From Oscheius dolichura (lineage: Eukaryota > Nematoda > Chromadorea > Rhabditida > Rhabditidae): a DNA stretch of 64,000 nucleotides. The position numbers and the translations under genes are program-made. The notes beneath the pieces were generated by a model. It saw only the letters and a program-made list of their open reading frames with translations, had not been told where the DNA came from and did no database searches. The stretch is taken from assembly GCA_932521035.1 (NCBI GenBank), contig OW051493.1, forward strand, positions 2,728,001 through 2,792,000, given 5' to 3'. How positions within the stretch are numbered: position 1 is the stretch's first letter; every line of letters begins with the position of its first letter. Shown here piece after piece: positions 10,032 to 21,252 of this stretch.

Positions 10032-13000
10032 CAAGATAGGCTCAGCCGGCTGGTGGCGGTTAGTTAGTGGTGAATGGTCCCCTAGAGATCCTAAGCCCCC
10101 ACTCTTGTCCTACGTGTTTACTCCTGTAAAGAAGACATCGCGTCGCCCTTGATCTCTCCGCTTCATCCCGGCCGAATGTCTCAACCTTTCCAGGCGTTCG
10201 CCCTTTTCCACCACAACCAAAGTACTCTCCATAATATGGGGCATCGTGACCGGAATCGTGTGACGTGCAGAAGGACACGCTCAAATTCTGCACACAGTCA
10301 GAAATCATGAGACCGTCGGGGAGGATGACTCCTAATTTGGCAACTGGCAGACGAATAATTCGGGCAGGAGGAACACACAGGACCCAGAAGGCCAAACAGC
10401 TGATTTTTCCTCCCAAAGAGAGAGGTGTTGGACAAACCTGAGCACGGATCGATTTTAAAAGATATTGATGCTTTCAAGACAACACGGCCAGGTTCTTGGA
10501 GGTTCATCCCCTGAGAGGCAACAAGAGACGCGCCGGCCTGGTCCCCTGGGGAGGGCAGACCTCTCCCAGCCCTGCCACCTCATCTGCTCCCACTCTTTTT
10601 GTCCACGAACTTTATGTTTTCATCGGCTGTTTTCATTTTAAAGGAGACATCTCTCTCGCCAGACAGTTTCTCAGCAGCTGCTTTCAGTTTTACCGTAGAG
10701 CGCCGCTTGGCTTGTTGTCAACAGAGAACAAGCGCCGCTAATTGTTAGCAGCGAAGAGATCAGTCTAGGGAGAATATGTCTCATACAAAGGACTGTCTGG
10801 GGACTACGGTAGAGAGGGTGGGTCTCAGATGAACGCAACTATTGAACATAATAAAAAAAAGGATGGCCCCAGTTCCCTCAAAGCGTCAGGTCCCCATCTG
10901 CGTCCAATTTGTAAGGTCCCCCAACTGCCGACCAAAAAAATGAAAGAATCACCACGAACAAGCTGTCAGCCCCTTTTAGACAATCAATCTTTTTTGTCCT
11001 CCAAAAAAAGTCTGTTCGACACAAGAAAAACCGGCCGGCCAGCTCTTTTTTCTACGGTAATCTCTCTGTCCCAGTCCGCATGTCAATGATCTTGACAAGG
11101 TCGGCAAAAAAGGCTGGGCAAAAAACTACTGATGGCAGACATCGATCGAGACAGATTGGAGTAGAAAAAAATCCCGAGAAGGGAGAGAAACCTAACCACC
11201 GCACAGCGCGAAGCGCGATAATAAGAATCCACGGGCAATTTTCTTCATCACTAATTATAAAGCTATCCCGGCGGATGATGTCTGTGGGACAAGAGAGATT
11301 CCCCATCCAAGATGCCGCAAAGTGACCGACGGCCTGCCGACTCCAGAAATGAAACAACTGATAGGCAGATATGAAAGCCGCCAATATTTTGGTGGATAAC
11401 TCAGTGTGACTTACGAAGATGGGCGCCGATTTTTTACGCGGCTAATGCGGACGACGACCGACCCGGGCGCCGCCAAATCTCACAAAGCTGCAGACGGTGG
11501 CCGAAGGCTACAAAAATATAGACAGTCTTCCCCGGGAGGAGCATTAGCCTCCCAGAGATAACTTGTCTATACTGTGGATTCCTGAAGTTCTTCAACGGTT
11601 CTTTAGGTCCAAACTGCCCATGAGATGCTCGTCCCGCCAGGCTATCACGTCCTGAGGACTCGTCCCCCTGTCTGCTACAGTACTCCTGGGGGCCCTTCAG
11701 CTCTCTCCAGTTCTTCTGCCGGCTCAATCTGTTCCTTTCCCGCACCAGACATGATGTTTCTCGAGTAGTGGCGATCTTTTGTAAGCATACCGCCGACTTG
11801 TCAAGGTTGCCAATCCGAACACCTGTCTGGCAGCTGTCTATCGAAATTGGAACACTTCTCTTTGAAATGTGGACTAAGTCTGTAGCTGTCGTTCTAATGA
11901 AGATATAGAAATATGGATGAAATCCAAAGGGCACCTACTGTATCCAGGTCATGTTTACCGCGTGAAACCCAGCAGTTGAACCGCCGAAAGGGGTTGCACT
12001 TTACGGTAGGCAAAAACGACGATGATTCATGTCCCAAAAGGGCGGGCATTCTCAAAGTGCAAAAACAGTTAAAGCTTGTCCTTTTGCGGGATATCGTCCG
12101 CACTTCGACTGCACCTTCTCGGAGAGGTGTTTTTTCGCCTTTGTTAGCCAGTTTCAAGCTTTTTTCTCTTCGGAAGGATACAGTTTTAACTGTGTAAGCT
12201 TGCGGCTCTTGGGAAAGTCCTCGGGCCGCGCCCGCAATCCCCTTGCCATGCAATGGGCCTCCTCCAAAGGATATCCCCAATGGCCTTTCTAGTCCTCCCC
12301 ACAATGGGGAATACCTCTGTTCTTCCAATTCCAGCCGTATTTCATACTGTAATCCACATCCCCGTCCTGCCGGTCCCATCCTCCTCTGCCCACTACGGCT
12401 TACAGTACCCCAAGTGCCCCGAACGCATCCTCTCGGCCTCTGATAGCCAAGATTCCTAGCGTATCTTTTCCTACCTCTTCTATTCCATTTAGAAGAAGCC
12501 CTAGTGATCATTTTGGTCATTTTTGTTCATTTCTAGTCGGGGCCTTGAGAGCCAGACAGAAGTTTGTGGCCTTTAGTCTGGTCGGAAACGCGCTTATCAT
12601 TCTTCCGATGAAAAACAACAAGTTTTGGCTAAATTTGTTGCCAGACCGGATGAAAAAATCAGTTTTATTCGGGAAGCGGGGATATTTCCGAAGGGAGTGA
12701 AGATACCGTAATCGTAGATACCGGCCCTGGTAACTGTAATTCGAAAAAGACGGGAGAAGTCGTCTTTTCCGTCTTCTCCTCTCGAGTATCTGCCGTGTGT
12801 TTTGTGGTTTCTTCCCTGCCATACTGTTGTTTCTTCCCGTCGTCGTCCTTTCCTGCACACATCTTTTACCTGATCAAATTAGACGAGTCGTGTAAAATGA
12901 TCGCCGTAAACACATCGGGAGGGGAGTGTGAATAGAGGCCGAAGAACTGGTCGTCACGAGGAAGGGCAACAATTAGCGGGACCGATAGATGGCTAACGAT

Positions 13001-13928
13001 ACACCAATACTATATGACACGAGGAAGGACAAACCGAGAAGAGCGGGCAAAATTTACAATTAGTGTGGGAGAGAGAGAATCGGGGAGACCCGTGTTGCAG
13101 AGAAAAACAATGCTGCCGGTGGGGAGGACGAGGTGATGGGGACAGCAGCTGGTAGCAACGGCGTGGCCTTGTATCCTCCTATTTGTTCCTCTTTTTGAGG
13201 AAATGCCGGCACTCTTATTTCAAGCCAGCAGAAAGTCCACTCCGGGAACTCTAAAGTAGAATCATCCCTGTCGCGCCCCTCAAAACCTGGGGTTGGCGCC
13301 TAATTCTCGTTCGTCTACTTTCTACTCCTTCCAGGTAACGTTTCGATCACATGGAGGGTAACTTTAGAATAACAAATAGAGCAGGTTCACGCGCTAAGCA
13401 AGCCGTGAGACACTACTCGCTAAAGGGACCTCTTGGCGCTGCCGGTATCACTGCCGAGAATTACTGTAACGGCCTCTAATTTTGATAGTAAAGGACCGGT
13501 ATTCGCTGGTCGTATCTTATCAAAGTCCTCACTAACCTAAAAGGTGGACTGATCTCCCTAGGGGGAAACTGGACGAAATCAAAGTATACTGGGGTATGAT
13601 CGAAGGCCTTCCCTTTTTACTGGGATCCCCTTCTCTTTAAAGACACTACCGTACTCTCCCCCCTTCTTTAAAGAGAGAAAGAGTATCTTTTTTACTTTGT
13701 TGACAACTTCGACTTGTGCTTTCCAGGCGCCTCTCCTGTAGGCCGTCGTCTCTCTCTCCCCCCTCTCCGGAGAAGTGACCCTGCACTTGGTCGATCTCTG
13801 TCTAGGTCCTTTGCAAAGGTGCGCCTACGGGTGGGCTGGCCCAGGTGCCCCTCCCCCTTTTCAAAGCGCGCCAGTATAAAAACCATAAAGCTAAAGAAAG
13901 CCAGAGTATCCTGCCAAGTCTGAGAGAA
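10032..13928. other. long stretch without a confident gene
   Basis: Open frames occur on both strands but none shows a conserved domain or paired splice signals. The longest, on the minus strand at 11894-12520, is listed separately. A minus-strand ATG frame from 12862 encodes a short, very hydrophilic Lys/Glu/Asp-rich peptide that might be a first exon. Confidence 0.5.
11894..12520 (-). CDS. open frame of 208 codons, hypothetical
   Basis: ATG-initiated on the minus strand and uninterrupted for 208 codons, which is longer than expected by chance in mixed-composition DNA. The N-terminal half is Arg/Gly-rich with many KR/RR pairs. The C-terminal part is Ser/Lys-rich with four scattered cysteines. 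There is no signal peptide, membrane segment or recognised motif, and no poly(A) signal stands out. It may be coding, a remnant of a mobile element, or chance. Confidence 0.25.
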   Translation of the reverse strand: MTKMITRASSKWNRRGRKRYARNLGYQRPRGCVRGTWGTVSRSGQRRMGPAGRGCGLQYEIRLELEEQRYSPLWGGLERPLGISFGGGPLHGKGIAGAARGLSQEPQAYTVKTVSFRREKSLKLANKGEKTPLREGAVEVRTISRKRTSFNCFCTLRMPALLGHESSSFLPTVKCNPFRRFNCWVSRGKHDLDTVGALWISSIFLYLH

Positions 13929-14486
13929 ATGGCACCGCGGTCTGCTCTGCGGCGAGCGCTGCCCCAGGTCGACGTTCTTGCGAGAACTGAACGAGGTAGG
14001 GCCTTGGACCGTCTCGTCTCCTCTCCTCTTCTTCTTCTCCATTTCTTCAAAGACAACGTGCTTTTCCAGATGATCTCCTTCAAAATAACGACGACGGCAA
14101 CAGTCTGCCCGTGGAGGACCAGCCGTCTGCCCAGCAAACCAAACCCAGAGGCATCGTCCAGACGGAGCAGCAGTCAAAGCCAGCCGGTAGGTGCATTTCG
14201 TTCTTTGCATTCCGTGGTCTTTTTTCACGGGACTGATTTCATCTCTTCCAACCTCCCGTACCCTCCTCCCCGTTGCAAACCGTTCGTTTTTTCGGCTCTA
14301 TCTCGTGTCGTCTTTTTTTGTGCCCATCGCGATGACCTTTTCTCTTCTCCGTTCAAAAATGCAGATAAAAGGAGCATCAGAACAAAACTGAACAGAACAG
14401 TTCGTTCCTCTTTTTTGTTTGTCTGTTTTGCCTCATCCTCCCGGGCGGCGGCGGCCGCGGCTCCCAGAAAGCGCGTGAGGAAATAG
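13929..14486 (+). CDS. small basic/Gln-rich protein, hypothetical
   Basis: Three exons (13929-13995, 14070-14186, 14365-14486) splice in frame with consensus borders (G|gtaggg...ttccag|AT and G|gtaggt...tgcag|AT) to give 101 aa. The start ATGGCACCGCGG sits in good context. The product is hydrophilic. Arg-rich N-terminal residues are followed by an acidic Asn/Asp stretch, then Gln/Ser/Pro-rich sequence and a basic tail ending PRKRVRK before TAG. A further intron in the last exon (ACA|gttcgt...cccag|AAA, from about 14399) would open a different frame running past 14600, so the C-terminus is uncertain. No family was recognised. Confidence 0.45.
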   Translation: MAPRSALRRALPQVDVLARTERGRALDRLVSSPLLLLHFFKDNVLFQMISFKITTTATVCPWRTSRLPSKPNPEASSRRSSSQSQPVGAFRSLHSVVFFHGTDFISSNLPYPPPRCKPFVFSALSRVVFFCAHRDDLFSSPFKNADKRSIRTKLNRTVRSSFLFVCFASSSRAAAAAAPRKRVRK

Positions 14487-15024
14487 TAATTGTCAAATTA
14501 TTAGATAATTTGGGAAGACTACCATGTTTTTCGTGGCACTGTGCATCCCTTATCCCATGGGCAGACGCTGAGGAAGTGTTCCCATCCCCGGGGATTACTA
14601 CGGTAGCGCACGTGAAATGTGGCCGTATTCGTTTTTTGCCCACTGTTTTCTATCGTTGGAGAATCTTTCCTTTTTGGGCATGTCCTCCAGACCTTTTTGA
14701 ACCCAGATACTCCTCACCTAGGGCCTTGTGCTCAACAGTGCCTCCTAGTCCAAAGTCCCCCAGACCCCCAGCCTCCTGTTTGATATTCTACGACGATTTG
14801 GGGGGTTCTAGTAGCCTTCTCACATGGGACGTCCTTTTCCCCTTTGACAAAGCGCCGTATTGTCTCCGGTTCCTGAATCAACCTACCGACGATGAGCCAT
14901 CCACAATGGGCTGCCTAAATACGATAATGACCTCCCCTGTCTGTCTAGTGGTCCATTCTAAGGCACTTTTCCCCCGCTGCCGTCTTCTTCCCTCTCCCTC
15001 TAATTAACTGACTGACCGAGCCAT
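14487..15024. other. region between hypothetical gene and P450
   Basis: A plus-strand open frame (14510-15007) spans it without ATG-anchored features. It could hold extra 3' exons of the upstream gene. Nothing else was recognised. Confidence 0.35.
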
Positions 15025-15029
15025 TTCAG
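15025..15029 (+). promoter_or_regulatory. 3' splice acceptor adjacent to start codon (trans-splice site)
   Basis: tttcag ends two bases before the P450 ATG with no matching upstream exon. This is the arrangement expected where a spliced leader is added to the mRNA. Confidence 0.55.
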
Positions 15030-15031
15030 AT

Positions 15032-17672
15032 ATGTCAACAGAAGAGAAGACAGACACCCAGCGAGACCTATGGGAGAGTCGCTGCGACTACTTTGCCAAG
15101 TTTATCCTTACCGTAGTCTGTCTGCTCAGCCTCAGGCGAGAATCCCCCTTGAGGGAACCAGTTCATCTTCTCTTTTAGATGCTTCCGTGGCCTTTGGATT
15201 ACCGTCCTCCTGACCGGCTCGGTGGCCTGGCTCATCCACCAGTTCTACTGGAGGAGGAAGGGGCTTCCACCCGGGCCGATGCCTCTGCCTTTCGTCGGAA
15301 ATGTCCTTTCGGTTAGTCTGCTTATTCAATCTGTCACTTTAAATCCTGTGGGATTCCTTCCTCTCGGGGAATCCCCAAAAGGGAGCTAAGCCGTCTCTGC
15401 CACCGCCTCCCCCTACCGTATCCCCCTCTAATTTGCGGACAAACCAAGGTCGATTTCATTTTTTTGCCACGCTCGCAAATAAAACTTCCAAGGTAATCGA
15501 CCTTTTTAGCAGGAAATGAAACATTAGAAGGTTCCTCAAAGCTGCGAGTTTCGCGCAATGCAGGATGACGCGCCTTCTGTCTTCCTGTAGAGGGAGGATA
15601 ACCAAGATAGCCGTCCGCGTGACTGAAACGAAGATAAAAACAAGGGGATATGTAGGAAAGACCTAAACGAGCTATTCTCTTGTGACTCGTTATGAATTCC
15701 GCCATAATGGCGGCCCGGTCTCCCCGGACCTCCCTGGGCCCGATATCAGACGGCCGGCCGAGTGTCCCCCCGTTGCTGCGCAGGTTTCCCCCAGACGCGG
15801 CTCGCGACACGTTGCTTGCAACATTCCGTTCTTAATCGCCGTCATGATCAATAAGCAATCACACGTTGTTAGCGAGACACGGCAGACACCTATTCAGACG
15901 GCCATCGCTTTTAGAGGTCAAAAGTCCAAAATTTGCTAGGTGGCTTCGGCTAGAATAGAGGAGGAGAAGGAATGAAAAAAAGAAGAACGGATAGGGAAAC
16001 AAGGAAGGAAAGGGATGCGAGTGGCGGGAAATGGTGTAAAGTGCCCCTCTCTCTTAGGGGAAAACAACAGATATGAGTCACATAACTCGCTTTTTATTGT
16101 CATACGCCTGCCATTTTCAGATGGACCTTCGTCATCCCGCCAAGACCTTCGCCAGTCTGCATGCCCAGTACGGGCCGATCTTCACCGTCTGGATGCCTAA
16201 CCAGCCGATGGTCGTGCTGGCCTCTTATGATGTCTTAAAGGAGGCTCTCATCAAGAAAGGTTGGTGTCCTCCTCCACCTCTCCACAGCAGCCATTTTCCA
16301 GGACCCACCTTTGCCGGTCGCACCCAGGGCTACATTTGGTCAATGTTCACCAAGAACCAGGAACACGGCGACGGGATCATTCTCTGCGAGGGAGAACGAT
16401 GGGCAGAGATTCGGGAATTCGCCCACAAGATCTTCAGGTAATAATATTTTGAGGGGGATGAGGGAATAGAGAATTTCAGGTCGATGGGACTAGGCCGAAT
16501 GCAAATGGAGGACAAGATCAAGACCCATATCACGGGGATGTTGAAGAGAATCGACCAGAAAATCGACGGCCAGTCGGAGTCCGTTGTGGACATGGAGGAG
16601 CCGATCTCCCTCTGTGTGGCTCACATAATCCAAGACTTCGTAATGGGCAAAGTCTACGACACCGAGGCGCCCCAGATCATCGAGAAGAAGATCCGCAAAT
16701 TCAAGCGACTCATTGACAATGTGCTGGCCGACGTGGCCTCGAAGACGGTCCAGATGGTCAATGCCTATCCCTTCCTGGCCTGGCTGCCCATTCCCGCTCT
16801 CCGTCGCTACAAGGAGAATGGCTTCTCCCTCCAGCGCTATTTCCTCCATGCTATTCACGAACACGCCGAGAACCTGAGCATGGACGGCGAGCCGAGAGAT
16901 TTCATCGAAGCCTACCTACGGGAAATGCACCACCAGAAGAGCAATCCCCATTTCAAGTGAGTTCCTCCCACCCTAGCCTCTCTAAACGGATCCTTTTGCA
17001 GTCACATGACCCTGGCGCTGGCTTCGGGGGATCTTTGGACAGGCGGAATGGAGACTACAGTAACCACACTTCGCTGGGGAATCATCTACATGCTCTACCA
17101 TCCGGAGGTGCAAAGAAGATGCCACGCCGAGGTGGACACCGTCTTCGGCTCGGAGCCGCCCTGCTACGGACAGAGGAAGAAGCTCCCCTTTATGGAGGCC
17201 ACTATCGCCGAGCTACTGAGAATTGTCAATGTCCTCCCCTGGGCTATTCCCCACCGGACGACTGACGACGTCGAGCTGTCTGGATTCCATCTTCCGAAGG
17301 GAACAACCGTCCTCCCCCAGTATGGGACAGTCCAGTTCGACACTCACTACTTTGACGAGCCGGAGAAGTTCAAACCCGAGAGATTCTTGGACTCTGCCGG
17401 AGTGTTCAAGAAGCGTCCCGAGTTGAATCCCTTCGGAATGGGGAAGCGCACCTGCCTCGGGGAGAACCTGGCCCGTTATGAGCTCTTCCTCATCTTCACT
17501 ACCCTCCTCCAGAAGTATGACTTCCTCCCCATCGGTTAGTTATTCTTGCTCTTGTCCAACTAATATTCACTTTTTAGAAGGACAGCAGTTGCCATCGATG
17601 GATCGCAGCGAGGGGATGACCAACGTCCCCAAGCAGTTCAATGTCCGTGTCCGGCCAAGGAACTGCTATTGA
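15032..17672 (+). CDS. cytochrome P450 (CYP2-clan-like, microsomal)
   Basis: A heme-thiolate monooxygenase anchored in the ER. Seven exons (15032-15135, 15179-15311, 16121-16259, 16302-16437, 16480-16956, 17002-17534, 17578-17672) give 538 aa, typical length. Visible are an N-terminal hydrophobic anchor (about 20-58), the Pro hinge LPPGPMPLPF (about 64), the helix C motif WAEIREFA, the helix I motif SGDLWTGGMETT (about 338-349), ELLR in helix K (about 400), PERF (about 456), and the heme loop FGMGKRTCLG with ligand Cys 481. The first intron has a GC donor (AG|gcgag). The second is 809 nt, far longer than the rest. Nematode CYP2-clan enzymes (for example the CYP33 group) share this heme-loop style. 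The substrate cannot be inferred. Confidence 0.97.
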
Positions 17673-18109
17673 ATTCCTTATTCTTCCCTTTTCTATGCTA
17701 ACCACTTCACCCCCACGGTTTCCACCCTACCTCAGTGCCGTTGACGGCCCTCCGACCCTAATTGTTGTACATTGTGAGCTTTATTCGTTAGCTTTACCAG
17801 AGACAGTGCAAATATTTGTTGTTGACCGTTATAAATAAGACCAGAGGGCCTTCGGCAGCCTACGGCTGTCGTCTGTCTGTCAAAGTTATCCGTTTCGACC
17901 TGTGGCTACCTTTCCGCTCTTCCGCCGACGACCGCCTGTTGCGGCCCCCGGGATTAAGAAATTAGTAATCCCTTTACCGTCGGACACTTTCCCATCGGAC
18001 AGACAAACAAACAAACATACAAAAACCATAGCACTTTAATAGGAAGGGATTCCCATGTGTTCAAAAATGAACATTTTTTGCCTTGGCCCCCCTTTGGTGT
18101 TTTTCGTTC
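17673..18109. other. P450 downstream region
   Basis: Contains a possible polyadenylation region (AATAAG near 17833). No gene was seen. Confidence 0.4.
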
Positions 18110-18425
18110 AAGTTGGAAAAATTTTTTCTTGAAAAATAGGTTCATTCGATAGCGCCTCTGGCCGTCAGATAGCTGAGCTGGTTTCTAACGGTTTGGAACG
18201 TCACAGTGAGGAATCGACAGCGTTTTACCAGAATTAAGCCTTTTTCTATGAGTGGTCTACTTTTGTCGAGGCTTATAGAAGGGCTTAATTCTGGTAAAAC
18301 GTTGTAGATTCCTCACTGTGACGCTCCCAAGCTGATGAAAGAAATTCTCCTTGTAGACGGCGAGAGACGCCATCGAATGGATCTACTCTCATCTCCCAGT
18401 AAAAAATTTCTTGAAATGGGAAATT
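18110..18425. repeat. long inverted repeat / MITE-like hairpin
   Basis: The inner arms 18199-18240 and 18282-18323 are 42 nt each and pair with only two mismatches around a 41-nt loop. Beyond them the symmetry continues with indels. The left side has CATTCGATAGCGCCTCTGGC and the right side has the reverse complement of CATTCGATGGCGTCTCTCGC, ending in A/T-rich GAAAAATTTTTT-like ends. No ORF lies inside. This fits a miniature inverted-repeat transposable element or a snapback repeat. Confidence 0.85.
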
Positions 18426-19015
18426 CGGGCAAAAATGGGTTAATAAAGATATATGTTCTTTAATTTGGTTTAATTAACACACATCCCAAAGGTCGGTGCT
18501 CGATCCTGCCAAGGAGGCTACCCCGTACTCAACCCTGCCGGGGAGACTGGCCAAAGGCCCATCCTCGCCCTATGGGGGCAGTCGGCCCGTGCTTGACCCT
18601 TTCGGGAAGGCTAGCCCGACACCCGTGCTATGTCTACCAAGTCCTATATCTTACCCCATTTCCGTCTTCCACACCCCTATCCCGGTGCCCTCCTTCCCTC
18701 AACCCTCGCCGTAATAACTAACCCTCGACGAGGCAGAAGTAACACTGCAAGGGACGGTTGTAGCGGGCGGCCATCCCAAAACAGAGTGGATGAATGAGTA
18801 AGAAATGAGAGGAGGAGGAAAAGCGATAGTAAAAAGTAAAATCCAGTCATTTCAACCAAAGTCCACGGCAATATACAGCCAGGTTACAAAGATAATCCTT
18901 TACGGGCCGTCGACTTTACTCTTCTCCGCTTTCTCCGGTTCAAAACAGTAATGTCCGGTAAATCAGAGATCAGTCATTCCACGTGAAACTCATTCTACTC
19001 TATTTCCTCTCCGCC
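18426..19015. other. intergenic, with degenerate short repeat
   Basis: Around 18494-18625 three degenerate copies of a GTGCTCGATCCTGCC...GAGGCTACCCC-like block occur (starts near 18494, 18526 and 18588). No gene was recognised. Confidence 0.35.
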
Positions 19016-19595
19016 ATGATGTTCCGTGGTTCAAGGTGTGCCTGGCTACTTTTATCTATAAGATGGCTACTTTTCCAGCGAGAGTGCCGACAAGAGCCGG
19101 TCGAAGCTACGGGCCAACGACATCCGGAAGCAGATTCTGCAGAAATATATGCATCGGACGGAGGAAGGAGGTCTCTCTTGTACGTGGCCAGCCACTTATG
19201 GACAAATTTAGAGAAGTCGACCTCCGAGATGTCGGAAAAGTCGTTTGACAATCTGTACGAGGAGGCGCTGTCGCCGCGAGCCCGGTCGCCGATGTTCGAC
19301 TCGAAGAAGTTGGAAAGGATGGAGAAGGAGCTCGCCGCCGACCGTACCCGGCTGCACAACGTCTTCGGGCGGATCTTCTTCTACCTGAACTGCATCTTCG
19401 GCGTCAAATACTTCTTCCTCTTACCGTTGACACTCATCCACAATGGAGGATGTGGGTTCTTCTCCCCCATCCCCTTAGCTCTGGACATTTGTTCTCTTTC
19501 ATGATATTTTTCTTATGTACTTCCCAGCTTATCTTCTCGGTCCAATAAGTTTTAAAGGGGAGGACGATGAAGTAGACGAAAAACCAGTCTGTTAG
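19016..19595 (+). CDS. orphan membrane protein, 139 aa
   Basis: Four exons (19016-19035, 19079-19170, 19212-19451, 19528-19595) sum to 420 nt with consensus borders at each junction. The first exon is only 20 nt. The product has a Lys/Arg/Ser-rich N-terminus, an acidic Ser-rich middle (SFDNLYEEALSPRARSP, with an SP phospho-site look), a charged helix (SKKLERMEKELAADRTR), one hydrophobic segment of about 27 residues (IFFYLNCIFGVKYFFLLPL) near residues 93-115, and an acidic tail ending EVDEKPVC. This predicts a single-pass, probably tail-region-anchored protein with a cytosolic N-terminus. No family was recognised. It converges on the E2F gene with 97 bp between stops. Confidence 0.7.
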
Positions 19596-19692
19596 GGAAA
19601 AGCTTTATAACAAAACAAAAGTAACAGAATTCTAAACACATAGTTGGATACAAAACGGTTGTAAACGCGTTAATAAGATTAAAAATACGTTC

Positions 19693-21059
19693 TTACGGAG
19701 CGAGTAAATTGTCTCCAGAATAAAGATCGCCAAGTCTCAGATTGTCGTATCCAAAATAGTTGAAGTATCTTTGTGGCGTAAAAATTGACTCCTCAATGGC
19801 CACTTTATAGTATTCCCAATCAAACTCTTAAAAAAGAACATAATATAACAGATTTAGTTAACCTCTAATGGGATCCTCTTCCACAATAATTTCGTCATCA
19901 GCCTGATTATTCTCATTTACATCAGGTTCACTCTGAAACGGCCATAGTACACGTGTCTAAAAAGTACCTGAATTGCAGCTACGTCTAATAAATCTGCCGC
20001 ACAAGCATTTGTCTTATTTACAACTTGCTTTCCCAAGAAGCAACATTCTATCGGGCCAACACCTCCTTTAACCCGCAAGCTATATGAGTGGATATCAGCG
20101 TTAAAATCAGACTAAAACCTTAATATGGAAAGATTAACAAGATCTTGTGAACCTCAGGTGGTGGTACCTCAAACGTCATCCCAGGTTGTGCTTGAATTAT
20201 AACATGTTTAAAGTCCGGGGAAAGGTTTGGTGGGTCATTTACATCCGTATACATGTACTGCATGTTTTCCGATGACGACAGAAATTCTTGTATGTTCTAA
20301 ACCGATTAACTTGATAGAGTGGATGTCACCTGTTTCAAGTGTCTGATCTGTTTATCTATAGCCGCTTCCTTATCTTCAGAAGATTCAATTTCAATCTTCA
20401 TGTCTTCAATTTGTTCATTAAGATCATCACTACCAAGAGGCCCAAAAGATGTTGGCAGCCTAAAGCCTGTACTAAAAGTGACCATATAAGCGATTACTTC
20501 CACGTAATCATGCTTCGGGAACTCTTTTCGACAAGGCCGGCACCTTCCAGAACATTGGTAATATCATATATACGACGTTTTTGCTTCACGCCGAGTACTT
20601 GGGCAGCCTGAACCATAGAGCTACTGAACTAACTTATCACTAACCCTATTTAAATCACATGTGCCCCCGTTATCTCGAAGGAACTCTGCGAAACGTTTCG
20701 CCATCGTGTTTAGAGATCGACTGTTGCGTGCATTCCCAGGTAATGTCGCCTTCTTCGTGTTGGAACGAGCAGCTTTCACTGGGGGTACTAAATGACAAAT
20801 TTTTAAGAAAATAGGAACGGAAATATACCTGCCACGAATGATGTTTCAGAACACTAGCTAAGGAAATACTGTGAGGGCTACGCAGACGTCTCTTTGGAGA
20901 AGGGGGCAATATTTCCTCTTCCTCTTCTTCGATCAGAGGTTCCTCGATTACCTCGCCCGCTATTACGGAATCAGCCATTATTCCCGACCCCGGATATGGC
21001 GGAAAATCGACGATTTCTTCTTCAATTGTTTCAGGCTTATCATCGAATTCATTGAACAT
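19693..21059 (-). CDS. E2F-family transcription factor
   Basis: E2F proteins pair with DP and bind cell-cycle promoters, under control of Rb-type pocket proteins. Exons after the first are 20645-20787, 20498-20607, 20330-20459, 20153-20296, 19968-20111, 19863-19932 and 19693-19826, joined by 35-43 nt introns. In order they encode the winged-helix DNA-binding domain with the hallmark [15 protein letters not shown], a coiled coil ([20 protein letters not shown]), the marked box ([12 protein letters not shown] ... [12 protein letters not shown]), an acidic stretch, and a C-terminal Y-F-x-x-D-x-L-R-L-G-D-L-Y pocket-binding-like motif. The first exon (from ATG 21059) carries acidic residues and a PKRRLR basic motif. 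Its strong donor (CAG|gtatat, about 20829) does not keep frame with exon 2, so that junction is unresolved. The gene resembles nematode EFL-type factors. Confidence 0.95.
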
Positions 21060-21183
21060 CTTTTCCGGCTGAAAAAACTGAAGCCTTCAATCAACTAAAA
21101 ACACAAATCGACGACGTCATTTTGTAAACCAAGGAGAGCACCCCATGAAAAACGATAAAACAAATGAAATGTGTAAATACAAT

Positions 21184-21189
21184 TTATTT
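21184..21189 (-). terminator. poly(A) signal AATAAA (minus strand)
   Basis: TTTATT on the + strand, about 65 nt beyond the stop codon of the secreted repeat protein. Confidence 0.6.
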
Positions 21190-21252
21190 GAAAAATGGGT
21201 AAAACGTGTAAAAATGGAAATTATATTACATGCGTAAGTGTTGAGATGTCGC

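Noticed and set aside
9459-10067. 202-codon plus-strand frame
   Set aside because: Shadow of the minus-strand 161-aa gene; poorer start and no poly(A) signal.
13692-14228. 178-codon minus-strand frame
   Set aside because: Antisense to exons of the plus-strand hypothetical gene, which have consensus splice sites. The frame has no motif.
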